From assembly GCA_035693105.1 (NCBI GenBank), contig DASSHC010000489.1, positions 1 to 6,315 of the forward strand: 6,315 bases of DNA, written 5' to 3'. The translations under genes and the position numbers were made by a program. This DNA is from DASSHC01 sp035693105. Lineage in GTDB: Bacteria > Chloroflexota > Chloroflexia > Thermomicrobiales > Thermomicrobiaceae. Positions 1 through 5,715 of the stretch are shown here, piece after piece. The notes under the pieces were generated by a model. The model did no database searches. It saw only the letters and a list, made by a program, of their open reading frames with translations, and had not been told where the DNA came from. Positions within the stretch are counted from its first letter, which is position 1. Every line of letters begins with the position of its first letter.

Positions 1-1
1 C

Positions 2-2059
2 AAGGCCGAAACGCTCGCGAGCCTCGACCGCTATCTCGAGGCTTTCGCCGAGAATGCCGAGCGCGCCGGAGCGCGCGTCCATTGGGCGCGCGACGCGGGC
101 GAAGCGTGCGAGGTCGTCGTCGAGATCCTCCGCGCGCGCGAGGCGGCGAAGGTCGTCAAGAGCAAGAGCATGGCGACCGAGGAGATCCACCTCAACGCCG
201 CCCTGGCCGAGCGCGGCGTCAAGGCGGTCGAGACCGACCTGGGCGAGTGGATCCTGCAACTGGCCGGCGAGCACCCCTCGCACCTGATCGCCCCGGCCAT
301 CCACAAGACGCGCGAGGAGATCGCCACCATCATCTCCGACGCGCTCGGGCTGGAGCTGCCGGCCGACCCGCAGGTGCTGGTGGCCGCCGCGCGCCAGGAA
401 CTGCGCCGCGCCTTCATCGAGGCCGGCATGGGCATCAGCGGGGCCAACTTCGCCATCGCCGAGACCGGCACCATCGGGATCGTGACGAATGAAGGCAACG
501 CCGACCTGGTCACGACGCTCCCGCCGATCCACGTGGCCGTCTTCGGCGTCGAGAAGATCGTGCCGCGCCTCGACGACGCCGCCACCATCCTCAAGCTCCT
601 GCCCCGCTCCGGCACGGCGCAGCAGATCACGAGTTATGTCTCGTTCATCACCGGGCCGAGCCGCTCGTCGGACATCGAGCTGGTGCCGGTGGTCGGGGTG
701 CACGGGCCCAAAGAGCTGCACCTGGTGCTGCTGGACAACGGGCGCATGGCGGCGCGCGAGGACCCGGAGCTGCGCGAGACGCTCCACTGCATCCGCTGCG
801 GCGCCTGCTCCAACGTCTGCCCGCCCTACCAGATCGTCGGCGGCCACCTCTTCGGCTACATCTACACCGGCCCGATCGGGCTGCCGCTGACCGCGATCCA
901 CCACGGGCTGAACAACGCGGCCGACCCGCAGAGTCTCTGCGTCTCCTGCAACGCCTGCGCGACCGTCTGCCCGGCCGAGATCCCCATCCCGCAGCTCATC
1001 CTCAACGTGCGCAGCCGGGTCTGGGAGCAGCTCGGGCCGAAGCCGCCCAAGGAGATGGTCTTCAACCAGTGGACCGAGCCGGAGCGCGGCCAGCGCTGGG
1101 CGCGCCGGGCCGCGCTCGCCAGCCTGCCGCTGAAGGACCGCGCCGGCTTCATCGACCGCATTCCGCTCCAGTCGAAGCTGACCGCCGAGGGGCGGCGCGA
1201 CCTGCGCGCCCCGACGCGCCGCCCGCTGCGCGACCGCGTGCGGCAGATCCAGGGCGAGCGCGCCCCGGCCGCTCCCCCCGCCCCGCGCATCCCCAGCCAG
1301 GCGGCCGGGCTGACCGTCGCCTACTTCCCCGGCTGCATGACCGACTGGCTGCTGCCGGAGATCGGCCAGGCGGCCATCCGCGTGCTGCAGGCCTGCGGCT
1401 GCGCCGTCTTCTTCCCGCCGGAGCAGCACTGCTGCGGGCTGGTGGCGCTCAACAGCGGCGACCGCGGCCACGGCCGGTTGATGGCGCGGCAGACGATCGC
1501 GATGCTGGAGCGGGTCGAGGCGGATTGGGTGCTCAGCACCTCCACCAGTTGCTTCGCCGCCATGGTGCAGGACTACCAGCAGCTCTTCGCCGACGACCCC
1601 GCCTGGCGCGAGCGCGCCGCCGCTCAGGCCGCGCGCCTGATCGACTTCAGCACCTTCCTGGATGAGGTCGCCAAGCTGCCGCCGCTGGAGTGGGCGCTGC
1701 CCGGCCCGCGCGTCACCTACCACGACTCCTGCCAGTCGTACAACGCGCTGGGTATCGCCGCCGGGCCGCGCCGGATCATCACGGAGGTGCTGGGGCTGGA
1801 GCTGACCGAGATGGCCGACGCCAGCGTCTGCTGCGGCTTCGGCGGCTCCTTCAGCGTCGACTACCCGCGCGTCTCGACCACGCTGGCCGAGCGCAAGCTG
1901 GCCAACGCCGAACCGACCGGCGCCGAGGTGCTGGTGGCCGACAACCCCGGCTGCCTGATGCAACTGCAGGGCGTGTTGCACGCCCAAAAGAGCCCGCTGC
2001 GCGCCATGCACCTGGCCCAACTGATCGACGAGCGCCTGCGCGACTTGCCGGGGAGGTAG
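2..2059 (+). CDS. lutB: LutB–LutA fusion: L-lactate oxidation iron–sulfur protein, 5'-truncated by the window edge
   Basis: The frame is open from the left edge, so the start is missing; 685 residues are visible. The ATG at 170 is internal, because family-typical sequence (SLDRYLEAFAENA) lies upstream of it. Numbering from the first visible residue, a LUD domain covers about 50-245 (KSKSM at 53, HKTREE near 101, ETGTIGIVTNEGN near 150-165). A ferredoxin domain follows with two CxxCxxCxxxCP motifs, C263/266/269/273 and C313/316/319/323, each expected to bind a [4Fe-4S] cluster. Two CCG domains of LutA/GlpC/HdrB type come last: C445, CC477-478, C517, then C577, CC610-611, C651. The single cysteine closing each CCG domain matches LutA/YkgE as I recall it. 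In Bacillus and E. coli LutB/LldF and LutA/LldE are separate cytoplasmic proteins that act with LutC to oxidise L-lactate to pyruvate; here the first two are one chain. No lutC is visible downstream. The family is clear; lactate as substrate is inferred from homology. Confidence 0.93.
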   Translation, partial: KAETLASLDRYLEAFAENAERAGARVHWARDAGEACEVVVEILRAREAAKVVKSKSMATEEIHLNAALAERGVKAVETDLGEWILQLAGEHPSHLIAPAIHKTREEIATIISDALGLELPADPQVLVAAARQELRRAFIEAGMGISGANFAIAETGTIGIVTNEGNADLVTTLPPIHVAVFGVEKIVPRLDDAATILKLLPRSGTAQQITSYVSFITGPSRSSDIELVPVVGVHGPKELHLVLLDNGRMAAREDPELRETLHCIRCGACSNVCPPYQIVGGHLFGYIYTGPIGLPLTAIHHGLNNAADPQSLCVSCNACATVCPAEIPIPQLILNVRSRVWEQLGPKPPKEMVFNQWTEPERGQRWARRAALASLPLKDRAGFIDRIPLQSKLTAEGRRDLRAPTRRPLRDRVRQIQGERAPAAPPAPRIPSQAAGLTVAYFPGCMTDWLLPEIGQAAIRVLQACGCAVFFPPEQHCCGLVALNSGDRGHGRLMARQTIAMLERVEADWVLSTSTSCFAAMVQDYQQLFADDPAWRERAAAQAARLIDFSTFLDEVAKLPPLEWALPGPRVTYHDSCQSYNALGIAAGPRRIITEVLGLELTEMADASVCCGFGGSFSVDYPRVSTTLAERKLANAEPTGAEVLVADNPGCLMQLQGVLHAQKSPLRAMHLAQLIDERLRDLPGR

Positions 2060-2080
2060 CGAAAAGGCGCCGAGTGGCTT

Positions 2081-2249
2081 CCGAGGACGTTGGGTGCCAT
2101 CGAGGACGGATCCTTCGACTCCGCTCAGGATGACAGGGGAGGGGAGCGGCCTCTCGGACAAAGACAGTCCTCGTCGTGAGCCCCTATTAGCCCAGTCATC
2201 CCGAGCGCAGTCGTGGTATCCGTCCTCCCCCGGCACCCAACGTCTTCGG
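2081..2249. repeat. Large imperfect inverted repeat: two ~58-bp arms around a 52-base spacer
   Basis: The left arm is 2081-2138 and the right arm 2191-2249 (58 and 59 bases). Read as its reverse complement, the right arm matches the left in three blocks. The first is 17 of 18 bases (ccgaggacgttgggtgcc against ccgaagacgttgggtgcc), the second an identical gaggacggat, and the third 21 of 27 bases ending in ggatgac-n-ggg. A 3- versus 4-base junction separates the first two blocks. The inner part (ggatccttcgactccgct, then caggatgac) resembles a dispersed intergenic repeat I recall from many bacterial genomes, including Chloroflexota, which yields spurious peptides of the HPERSEGS or RILRLRSG type. 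The spacer 2139-2190 shows no gene. The structure fills most of the 263-base gap after the lactate gene. It could fold into a long stem in RNA, but no T-run follows it, so a classical intrinsic terminator is not supported. The arm comparison was done by eye. Confidence 0.85.
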
Positions 2250-2313
2250 TGGGCAGGACGGTAGTCTCAAGCGCGAGCGCCCCACGACGGAATACGGCAC
2301 CGCCAATGCAACC

Positions 2314-2322
2314 GGAGGTGAT
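2314..2322 (+). promoter_or_regulatory. Unusually complete Shine–Dalgarno sequence
   Basis: The nine bases ggaggtgat directly before the ATG at 2323 match the complement of the conserved 16S rRNA 3' end. The GGAGG core ends four bases before the start, which is close but acceptable. This fixes the start of the AbrB-like gene and predicts strong initiation. I see no convincing -35/-10 pair in 2250-2313. Confidence 0.7.
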
Positions 2323-2595
2323 ATGACCCAGCCAGAATTCGAGGGCACGGTAGACGAGTGCGGGCGGGTCAGCATTCCGGTGGCGAGCCGGCGCCGGCTG
2401 GGCCTCAAGCCGGGCGATCGGGTGCGCTTCACCGTCGATAATGCCCGGGTCGTGCTCAGGCGGCGAGGATCGTCGATCGAGGCGGGGTACGGCGCGGTGC
2501 GGCCATGCCAGCGCCCCGAGGACGTTCGCGCGCTGCGGGACGGTTTCGAGCAACGTGTCGCCGACGAGGCGTGGGCAGGGGCGGCCGAGCATTGA
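2323..2595 (+). CDS. AbrB/MazE-fold (SpoVT-AbrB domain) DNA-binding protein, antitoxin-like
   Basis: The product has 90 residues. Residues 5-50 form a swapped-hairpin AbrB/MazE-type domain with the diagnostic pattern GRVSIPVASRRRLGL (14-28) followed by KPGDRVRF (29-36) and a short strand ending VVLRRR. The remaining ~40 residues (RPEDVRALRDGFEQRVADEA) form an acidic helical tail like those of VapB/MazE antitoxins, which use the tail to mask a toxin. Proteins of this class dimerise, bind palindromic operators and often repress their own operon. The start is set by the strong ribosome binding site just upstream. The TGA stop overlaps the TTG start of the LLM oxidoreductase gene, so the two are co-transcribed and probably translationally coupled. 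No PIN/VapC or MazF toxin is adjacent, which is unusual for this subtype. It may be an orphan antitoxin recruited as a local regulator, or the remnant of a toxin–antitoxin pair. The fold is well supported; the role is inferred. Confidence 0.85.
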   Translation: MTQPEFEGTVDECGRVSIPVASRRRLGLKPGDRVRFTVDNARVVLRRRGSSIEAGYGAVRPCQRPEDVRALRDGFEQRVADEAWAGAAEH

Positions 2596-3572
2596 ACCAC
2601 CCCCAGCTCAGCATCGCCTTTCAGACCGACAAGCCACTGGCGGCCTATGGGCCGCTGGCCGCCGCGGCCGAGGCGTACGGCTTCGACGGCGTCAGCGTCT
2701 TCAACGACCTGCTCTACCAGCCCGCCTGGCTGCCTTTGCTTGAGATCGCCCGCGCCACGCGCCGGGTGCGGCTCGGCCCGGCCGCGGTCAACCCCTTCAC
2801 CTGCCACCCGCTCAACATCGCCGCCAACATCGCGCTGATCGACGAGGCGGCGCATGGCCGCGCCTACCTCGGGCTGGCACGCGGGGCCTGGCTCGACTTC
2901 GCCGGCCTGGAGCCCGAGCGGCCGGCCGCCGTCCTGCGCGAGGCCTTCGCCTGCGTGCGCCACCTCCTCAGCCGCTCGACCGCACCCCTACCCGGCGAAC
3001 ACTTCCCGCTGGCCGGCGGCGACGCGCTGCGCTGGCCGGGCATCCGGCCCGACATCCCCTTCCTGCTGGGGAGCTGGGGGCCGCGCACGCTGGCCGCCTG
3101 CCTGCCGTACGTCGAGGAGGTGAAGCTGGGCGGCACGGCCAACCCGGCGGCGCTGCGCTGGGCGCGGGAGATTGTCGGCGCGGCGCCGGTGCGGCTGGCG
3201 GTGGGCGCGGTGACGGTGGTGGCCGAGGACGGCGCGGCGGCGCGGGCGCTGGCCCGGCGCGAGGTGGCGCTCTACCTGCCGGTGGTGGCCGAGCTGGGTC
3301 CCGGCCTGCCGCTGGAGCCCGCGCGCCTGGCCGCCATGCGCGCAGCCGCCGCGCGCTACGACTACGAGGCGGCCGCCGGTTGCATCTCCGACGAGCTGCT
3401 CGACCTGGTCTGCTTCGCCGGCACGCCGGAGACCGTGGCCGACCAGGCGCTGGCGCTGTTCGAAGCGGGAGCGGGGCGCGTCGAGTTCGGCACGCCGCAC
3501 GGGCTGAGCGAGGAAGATGGGCTGCGCCTGCTCGGCGAGCGCGTGCTGCCGGCCATCCGGGCGCGGCTCTGA
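2592..3572 (+). CDS. LLM-class (luciferase-like, F420- or FMN-dependent) oxidoreductase
   Basis: The product has 326 residues, normal for the family. The TTG at 2592 is chosen because the conserved N-terminal strand LSIAFQTDKPL begins at residue 6, and because the only upstream in-frame ATG (2505) lies deep inside the AbrB-like gene. A purine-rich agggg at about 2577-2581 is a weak ribosome binding site. The TTG overlaps the upstream stop as TTGA, so initiation probably depends on translation of that gene. Bacterial-luciferase TIM-barrel features are clear: AAEAYGFDGVSVFND (25-39) for an early strand, then RRVRLGPAAVNPFTCHPLN (57-75) and GRAYLGLARGAWL (89-101) around the cofactor pocket, and a C-terminal segment FAGTPETVADQALALFEAGA usual in this superfamily. 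Relatives are often labelled methylenetetrahydromethanopterin reductase, but that is a loose annotation and methanogenic chemistry is not implied. Cofactor (F420 or FMN) and substrate cannot be decided here. Confidence 0.92.
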   Translation: MNHPQLSIAFQTDKPLAAYGPLAAAAEAYGFDGVSVFNDLLYQPAWLPLLEIARATRRVRLGPAAVNPFTCHPLNIAANIALIDEAAHGRAYLGLARGAWLDFAGLEPERPAAVLREAFACVRHLLSRSTAPLPGEHFPLAGGDALRWPGIRPDIPFLLGSWGPRTLAACLPYVEEVKLGGTANPAALRWAREIVGAAPVRLAVGAVTVVAEDGAAARALARREVALYLPVVAELGPGLPLEPARLAAMRAAAARYDYEAAAGCISDELLDLVCFAGTPETVADQALALFEAGAGRVEFGTPHGLSEEDGLRLLGERVLPAIRARL

Positions 3573-3631
3573 CGCTCAAATTTAGAGGTTGTCGAGGGGC
3601 GCGCCGGGCTGAAGCCACAGCGCTAGGAGAC

Positions 3632-3653
3632 GAAGCCGGCTAGAAGCCGGCTG
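3632..3653. repeat. 11-bp tandem repeat forming a perfect 8-bp hairpin
   Basis: Two adjacent units, gaagccggcta (3632-3642) and gaagccggctg (3643-3653), each contain the palindrome agccggct. The two palindromes (3634-3641 and 3645-3652) can pair across a three-base loop, aga. Nearby gggctgaagcc (3607-3617) is a shorter inverted motif of the same flavour. The whole gap 3573-3681 resembles the GC-rich dispersed intergenic repeats I recall from Chloroflexota genomes. It lies 60 bases after the LLM stop and just before the ribosome binding site of the next gene. No T-run follows, so an intrinsic terminator is not clearly supported; attenuation or RNA stability are alternatives. Confidence 0.6.
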
Positions 3654-3681
3654 AGGAGCGATACGAGGAGGAGGTGGGGCC

Positions 3682-4044
3682 ATGAAGCAGCGCGACGACG
3701 AGTTCGCGCTCTACGATCTGGAGGTGGTGGTCGAGGCGGTCAACGGCCACTGCACCTGCGCCATGGCGGTCGGCGACCGCTTCCGGCTGCGCGGCGGCAC
3801 GCTCTCGCTGCCCGGCGGCGCCGGCTTCTGCCTCTACGCGCTGCAGGCGACGCTGCCACTCCTGCCGGCCAAGCAGCGCCAGAATCACCCCGCCGACTGG
3901 CTGGAGAGCGACGCCCGCGTCCATTGCCCCGACCCGGCCTGCGGCCTGATCATGCGCATCGACCGCGTCGCCCGCCGCACCCTGCGCCACGACGACGTCA
4001 GCCCGATCCCCTGGGAGTCGCTGCCGAAGCCGCCGGACGAGTAG
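3682..4044 (+). CDS. TIGR04076-like small cysteine-containing protein of unknown function
   Basis: The product has 120 residues and is predicted to be soluble, with no signal peptide or membrane segment. The start is set by ggaggtg at 3670-3676, six bases ahead of the ATG. A strand-rich opening (LEVVVEAVNGHCTCAMAVGD, residues 13-32) leads to a 'G-D-x-F' turn, a central helix with GFCLYALQATLPLLP (48-62) and a late strand with VHCPDPACGLIMRIDRV (80-96). This order and spacing matches, from memory, the uncharacterised TIGR04076 family, whose members also carry a C-x-x-G-D-F-like first block, a mid-protein cysteine before an alanine/leucine helix, and a late Cys pair. Cysteines are C24, C26, C50, C82 and C87, enough for a metal or redox site, but that is inference. 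Residues 105-120 are a proline-rich tail. It lies 109 bases from the LLM gene and 97 before the FAD oxidoreductase, so an operon link is possible but unproven. Confidence 0.75.
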   Translation: MKQRDDEFALYDLEVVVEAVNGHCTCAMAVGDRFRLRGGTLSLPGGAGFCLYALQATLPLLPAKQRQNHPADWLESDARVHCPDPACGLIMRIDRVARRTLRHDDVSPIPWESLPKPPDE

Positions 4045-4079
4045 CCGCTGCTCCCCCCTCCCTGCCCACCGCGCGAAGC

Positions 4080-4088
4080 TGCTATGCT
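4080..4088 (+). promoter_or_regulatory. Possible extended -10 promoter for the FAD oxidoreductase gene
   Basis: TGC-TATGCT has the form of an extended -10 (TGn followed by TATGCT) and sits in the 97-base gap 4045-4141, placing a start site about 45 bases before the ATG. No matching -35 is seen at the proper distance (the region near 4060 is C-rich). Nothing else recognisable lies in the gap except the ribosome binding site gggaggg at 4129-4135. Confidence 0.25.
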
Positions 4089-4141
4089 GGCGCGACCGGC
4101 AATCGTGGACGGAGCGAGCGCACACGGCGGGAGGGCGAACG

Positions 4142-5692
4142 ATGGCGAGCCATGATGTCGTGGTTGTCGGCGCTGGCCACAACGGGCTGGTCGCCGCCTG
4201 GTACCTGGCGCGCGCCGGGCTCAAGGTGCTGCTGCTCGAGCGGCGCGACTTCGTCGGCGGCGCGGTGGTGACCGAGGAGCTCTGGCCGGGCTACTCCGTG
4301 CCGACCTGCTCCTACATCTGCTACCTGCTGCAGCACCGCGTGATCGAGGACCTGGAGCTGCGCCGGCACGGCTTCGCCGTCCACCACCTCGACCCGAACT
4401 CCATGACTCCGTTCCCCGACGGCCGCCGCATCGTCTCCTGGGACGACGACGAGCGCACCGCCGCCGAGCTGGCCGCCTTCTCGCGGCGCGACGCCGAGGC
4501 GCTGCCGCGCTACCGCGCCCTGCGCAAGCAACTGGCGGGTATCGTCTACCGCTGGTTCCTGACCCCGCCGCCCTCGCTGGCCGAGCTGACCGAGACGCTG
4601 CGCGGAACCGCCGAGGAGACGCTGCTGCCGCGGCTGCTCTTCGGCTCGGTCAGCGGCCTGCTCGACGAGTACTTCGAATCCGAGCAGGTCAAGGGCTACC
4701 TGGCCGGCGCCTGGGATGCCGGCGACCCGGATGCCCCCGGCAGCCTCCTCTCGGCGATCTACCCCTCGGTTTCGCTGTTCACGCCGGACGAGGACGCCGG
4801 TATCGTGGTGGGCGGCATGGGCGGGATCACCCAGGCGATGTTGCGCGCGGTGGAAGCCGAGGGCGTCGAGGTGCGCACGGGGGTTGAGGTGGAGCGCATC
4901 CTGGTCGAGGACGGACGCGCCAGCGGCGTGCGCCTGGCCGGCGGCGAGGAGATCGGCGCCCGCGTCGTCTTCTCCAACGCGGACATCAAGCGCACCTTTC
5001 TGCGGCTGGTGCCACGCGCGGCGCTCCCCGCCGCGTTCGTCGGCGCGGTCGAGCGGCTGCGGACGCAGGCGGCCTACTTCAAGTTCCACGCGGCCCTCGA
5101 CGCGCTGCCCGACTTCTCGCGCTACGGCATCGACGACCCCCGCATGCTGGCGCAGATCAAGATCTGCCCCTCGCTCGACTACTACCGCGCGGCCTGGGAC
5201 GACGCGGCGCACGGGCGCATCACCGGCTCGCCGGTCATGTCGGTCCAGATCCCGAGCGTCTACGACCGCACGCTGGTACCGCACGGCGGGCAGGTGATGT
5301 CGATCTGGGTGCAGTACGCGCCGGTCCATCCAGAGGGCGGCGAGTGGACGGCAGACCTCGCCCGGCAGGCGGGCGAGACGCTGATCGACACCCTGGAGCA
5401 GTACGCGCCCAACATTCGGCGCGTGATCCGCGACTGGGTCTGCTTCACGCCGGCCGACATCGAGCGTCGCGTGGGGCTGACCGACGGGAACATCCGCCAC
5501 ATCGACCAGATCGCGGGCCAGCTCTTCGACCAGCGGCCGCTCCCCGGCTGGAGCGACTACCGCACGCCGATCCGCAACCTCTACCTCTGCGGCGCCGGCA
5601 CGCACCCCGGCGGCGAGGTGACCGGCGCGCCGGGCCACAACGCCGCGCACGTCGCCCTGCGCGACCTGGCGTCAGCGGCGCGGCTGGACTGA
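4142..5692 (+). CDS. FAD-dependent oxidoreductase of the phytoene desaturase / PYROXD2-like (COG1233) family
   Basis: The product has 516 residues, a typical bacterial length for the family. The ATG is preceded by gggaggg with six-base spacing. The N-terminal Rossmann dinucleotide-binding motif is textbook: VVVVGAGHNGLVAAWYLA (6-23, GxGxxG as GAGHNG at 10-15), acidic E33 closing the second strand for the FAD ribose, and RRDFVGG (34-40), the usual glycine pair. The C-terminal FAD-binding motif is LYLCGAGTHPGG (480-491), followed by a glycine-rich GAPGHNAA helix. The middle, including a YIC-YLLQHR stretch near 57-67 and VGGMGGITQAM near 221-231, is the substrate domain. The GAGHNG and GAGTHPGG signatures fit the subgroup that includes animal PYROXD2 better than classical CrtI. 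No other carotenoid gene is visible, so a carotenoid substrate should not be assumed; an FAD-linked dehydrogenase or isomerase acting on a hydrophobic substrate is the safest reading. A methyltransferase gene follows after 23 bases, so co-transcription is likely. Confidence 0.93.
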   Translation: MASHDVVVVGAGHNGLVAAWYLARAGLKVLLLERRDFVGGAVVTEELWPGYSVPTCSYICYLLQHRVIEDLELRRHGFAVHHLDPNSMTPFPDGRRIVSWDDDERTAAELAAFSRRDAEALPRYRALRKQLAGIVYRWFLTPPPSLAELTETLRGTAEETLLPRLLFGSVSGLLDEYFESEQVKGYLAGAWDAGDPDAPGSLLSAIYPSVSLFTPDEDAGIVVGGMGGITQAMLRAVEAEGVEVRTGVEVERILVEDGRASGVRLAGGEEIGARVVFSNADIKRTFLRLVPRAALPAAFVGAVERLRTQAAYFKFHAALDALPDFSRYGIDDPRMLAQIKICPSLDYYRAAWDDAAHGRITGSPVMSVQIPSVYDRTLVPHGGQVMSIWVQYAPVHPEGGEWTADLARQAGETLIDTLEQYAPNIRRVIRDWVCFTPADIERRVGLTDGNIRHIDQIAGQLFDQRPLPGWSDYRTPIRNLYLCGAGTHPGGEVTGAPGHNAAHVALRDLASAARLD

Positions 5693-5715
5693 CCGCGGGG
5701 AGAAATCAAAATCCC

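Noticed and set aside
170..172. ATG at 170 as the true start of the LutB–LutA protein
   Set aside because: The frame is open to the left edge, and the 56 upstream residues include family-like sequence (SLDRYLEAFAENA, then KVVKSKS), so the start lies outside the window.
31..630. A 199-residue open frame on the - strand opposite the start of the lactate protein
   Set aside because: It is rich in S, A and R without domain features, and it lies opposite strongly conserved LUD-domain sequence.
2081..2249. The inverted repeat as an intrinsic terminator of the lactate gene
   Set aside because: The stem is long, interrupted and has a 52-base loop, with no T-run after the right arm. The match to dispersed-repeat sequence explains it better.
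2271..2280. gcgcgagcgc as an operator for the AbrB-like protein
   Set aside because: The arms are only four bases long and are common by chance at this GC content. There is no second copy and no visible promoter to overlap.
2125..2963. Two long overlapping open frames on the - strand (2125-2592 and 2196-2963)
   Set aside because: They lie opposite the AbrB-like gene and the start of the LLM gene and begin in the inverted repeat. Their translations are low-complexity and end in repeat-derived peptides such as RIPRLRSG; they have no recognisable domain.
4082..5650. A 522-residue open frame on the - strand opposite the FAD oxidoreductase
   Set aside because: It is a GC-skew shadow. Its composition is dominated by R, A, G, V, D and H with no fold signature, while the + strand frame has complete FAD-binding motifs over the same bases.
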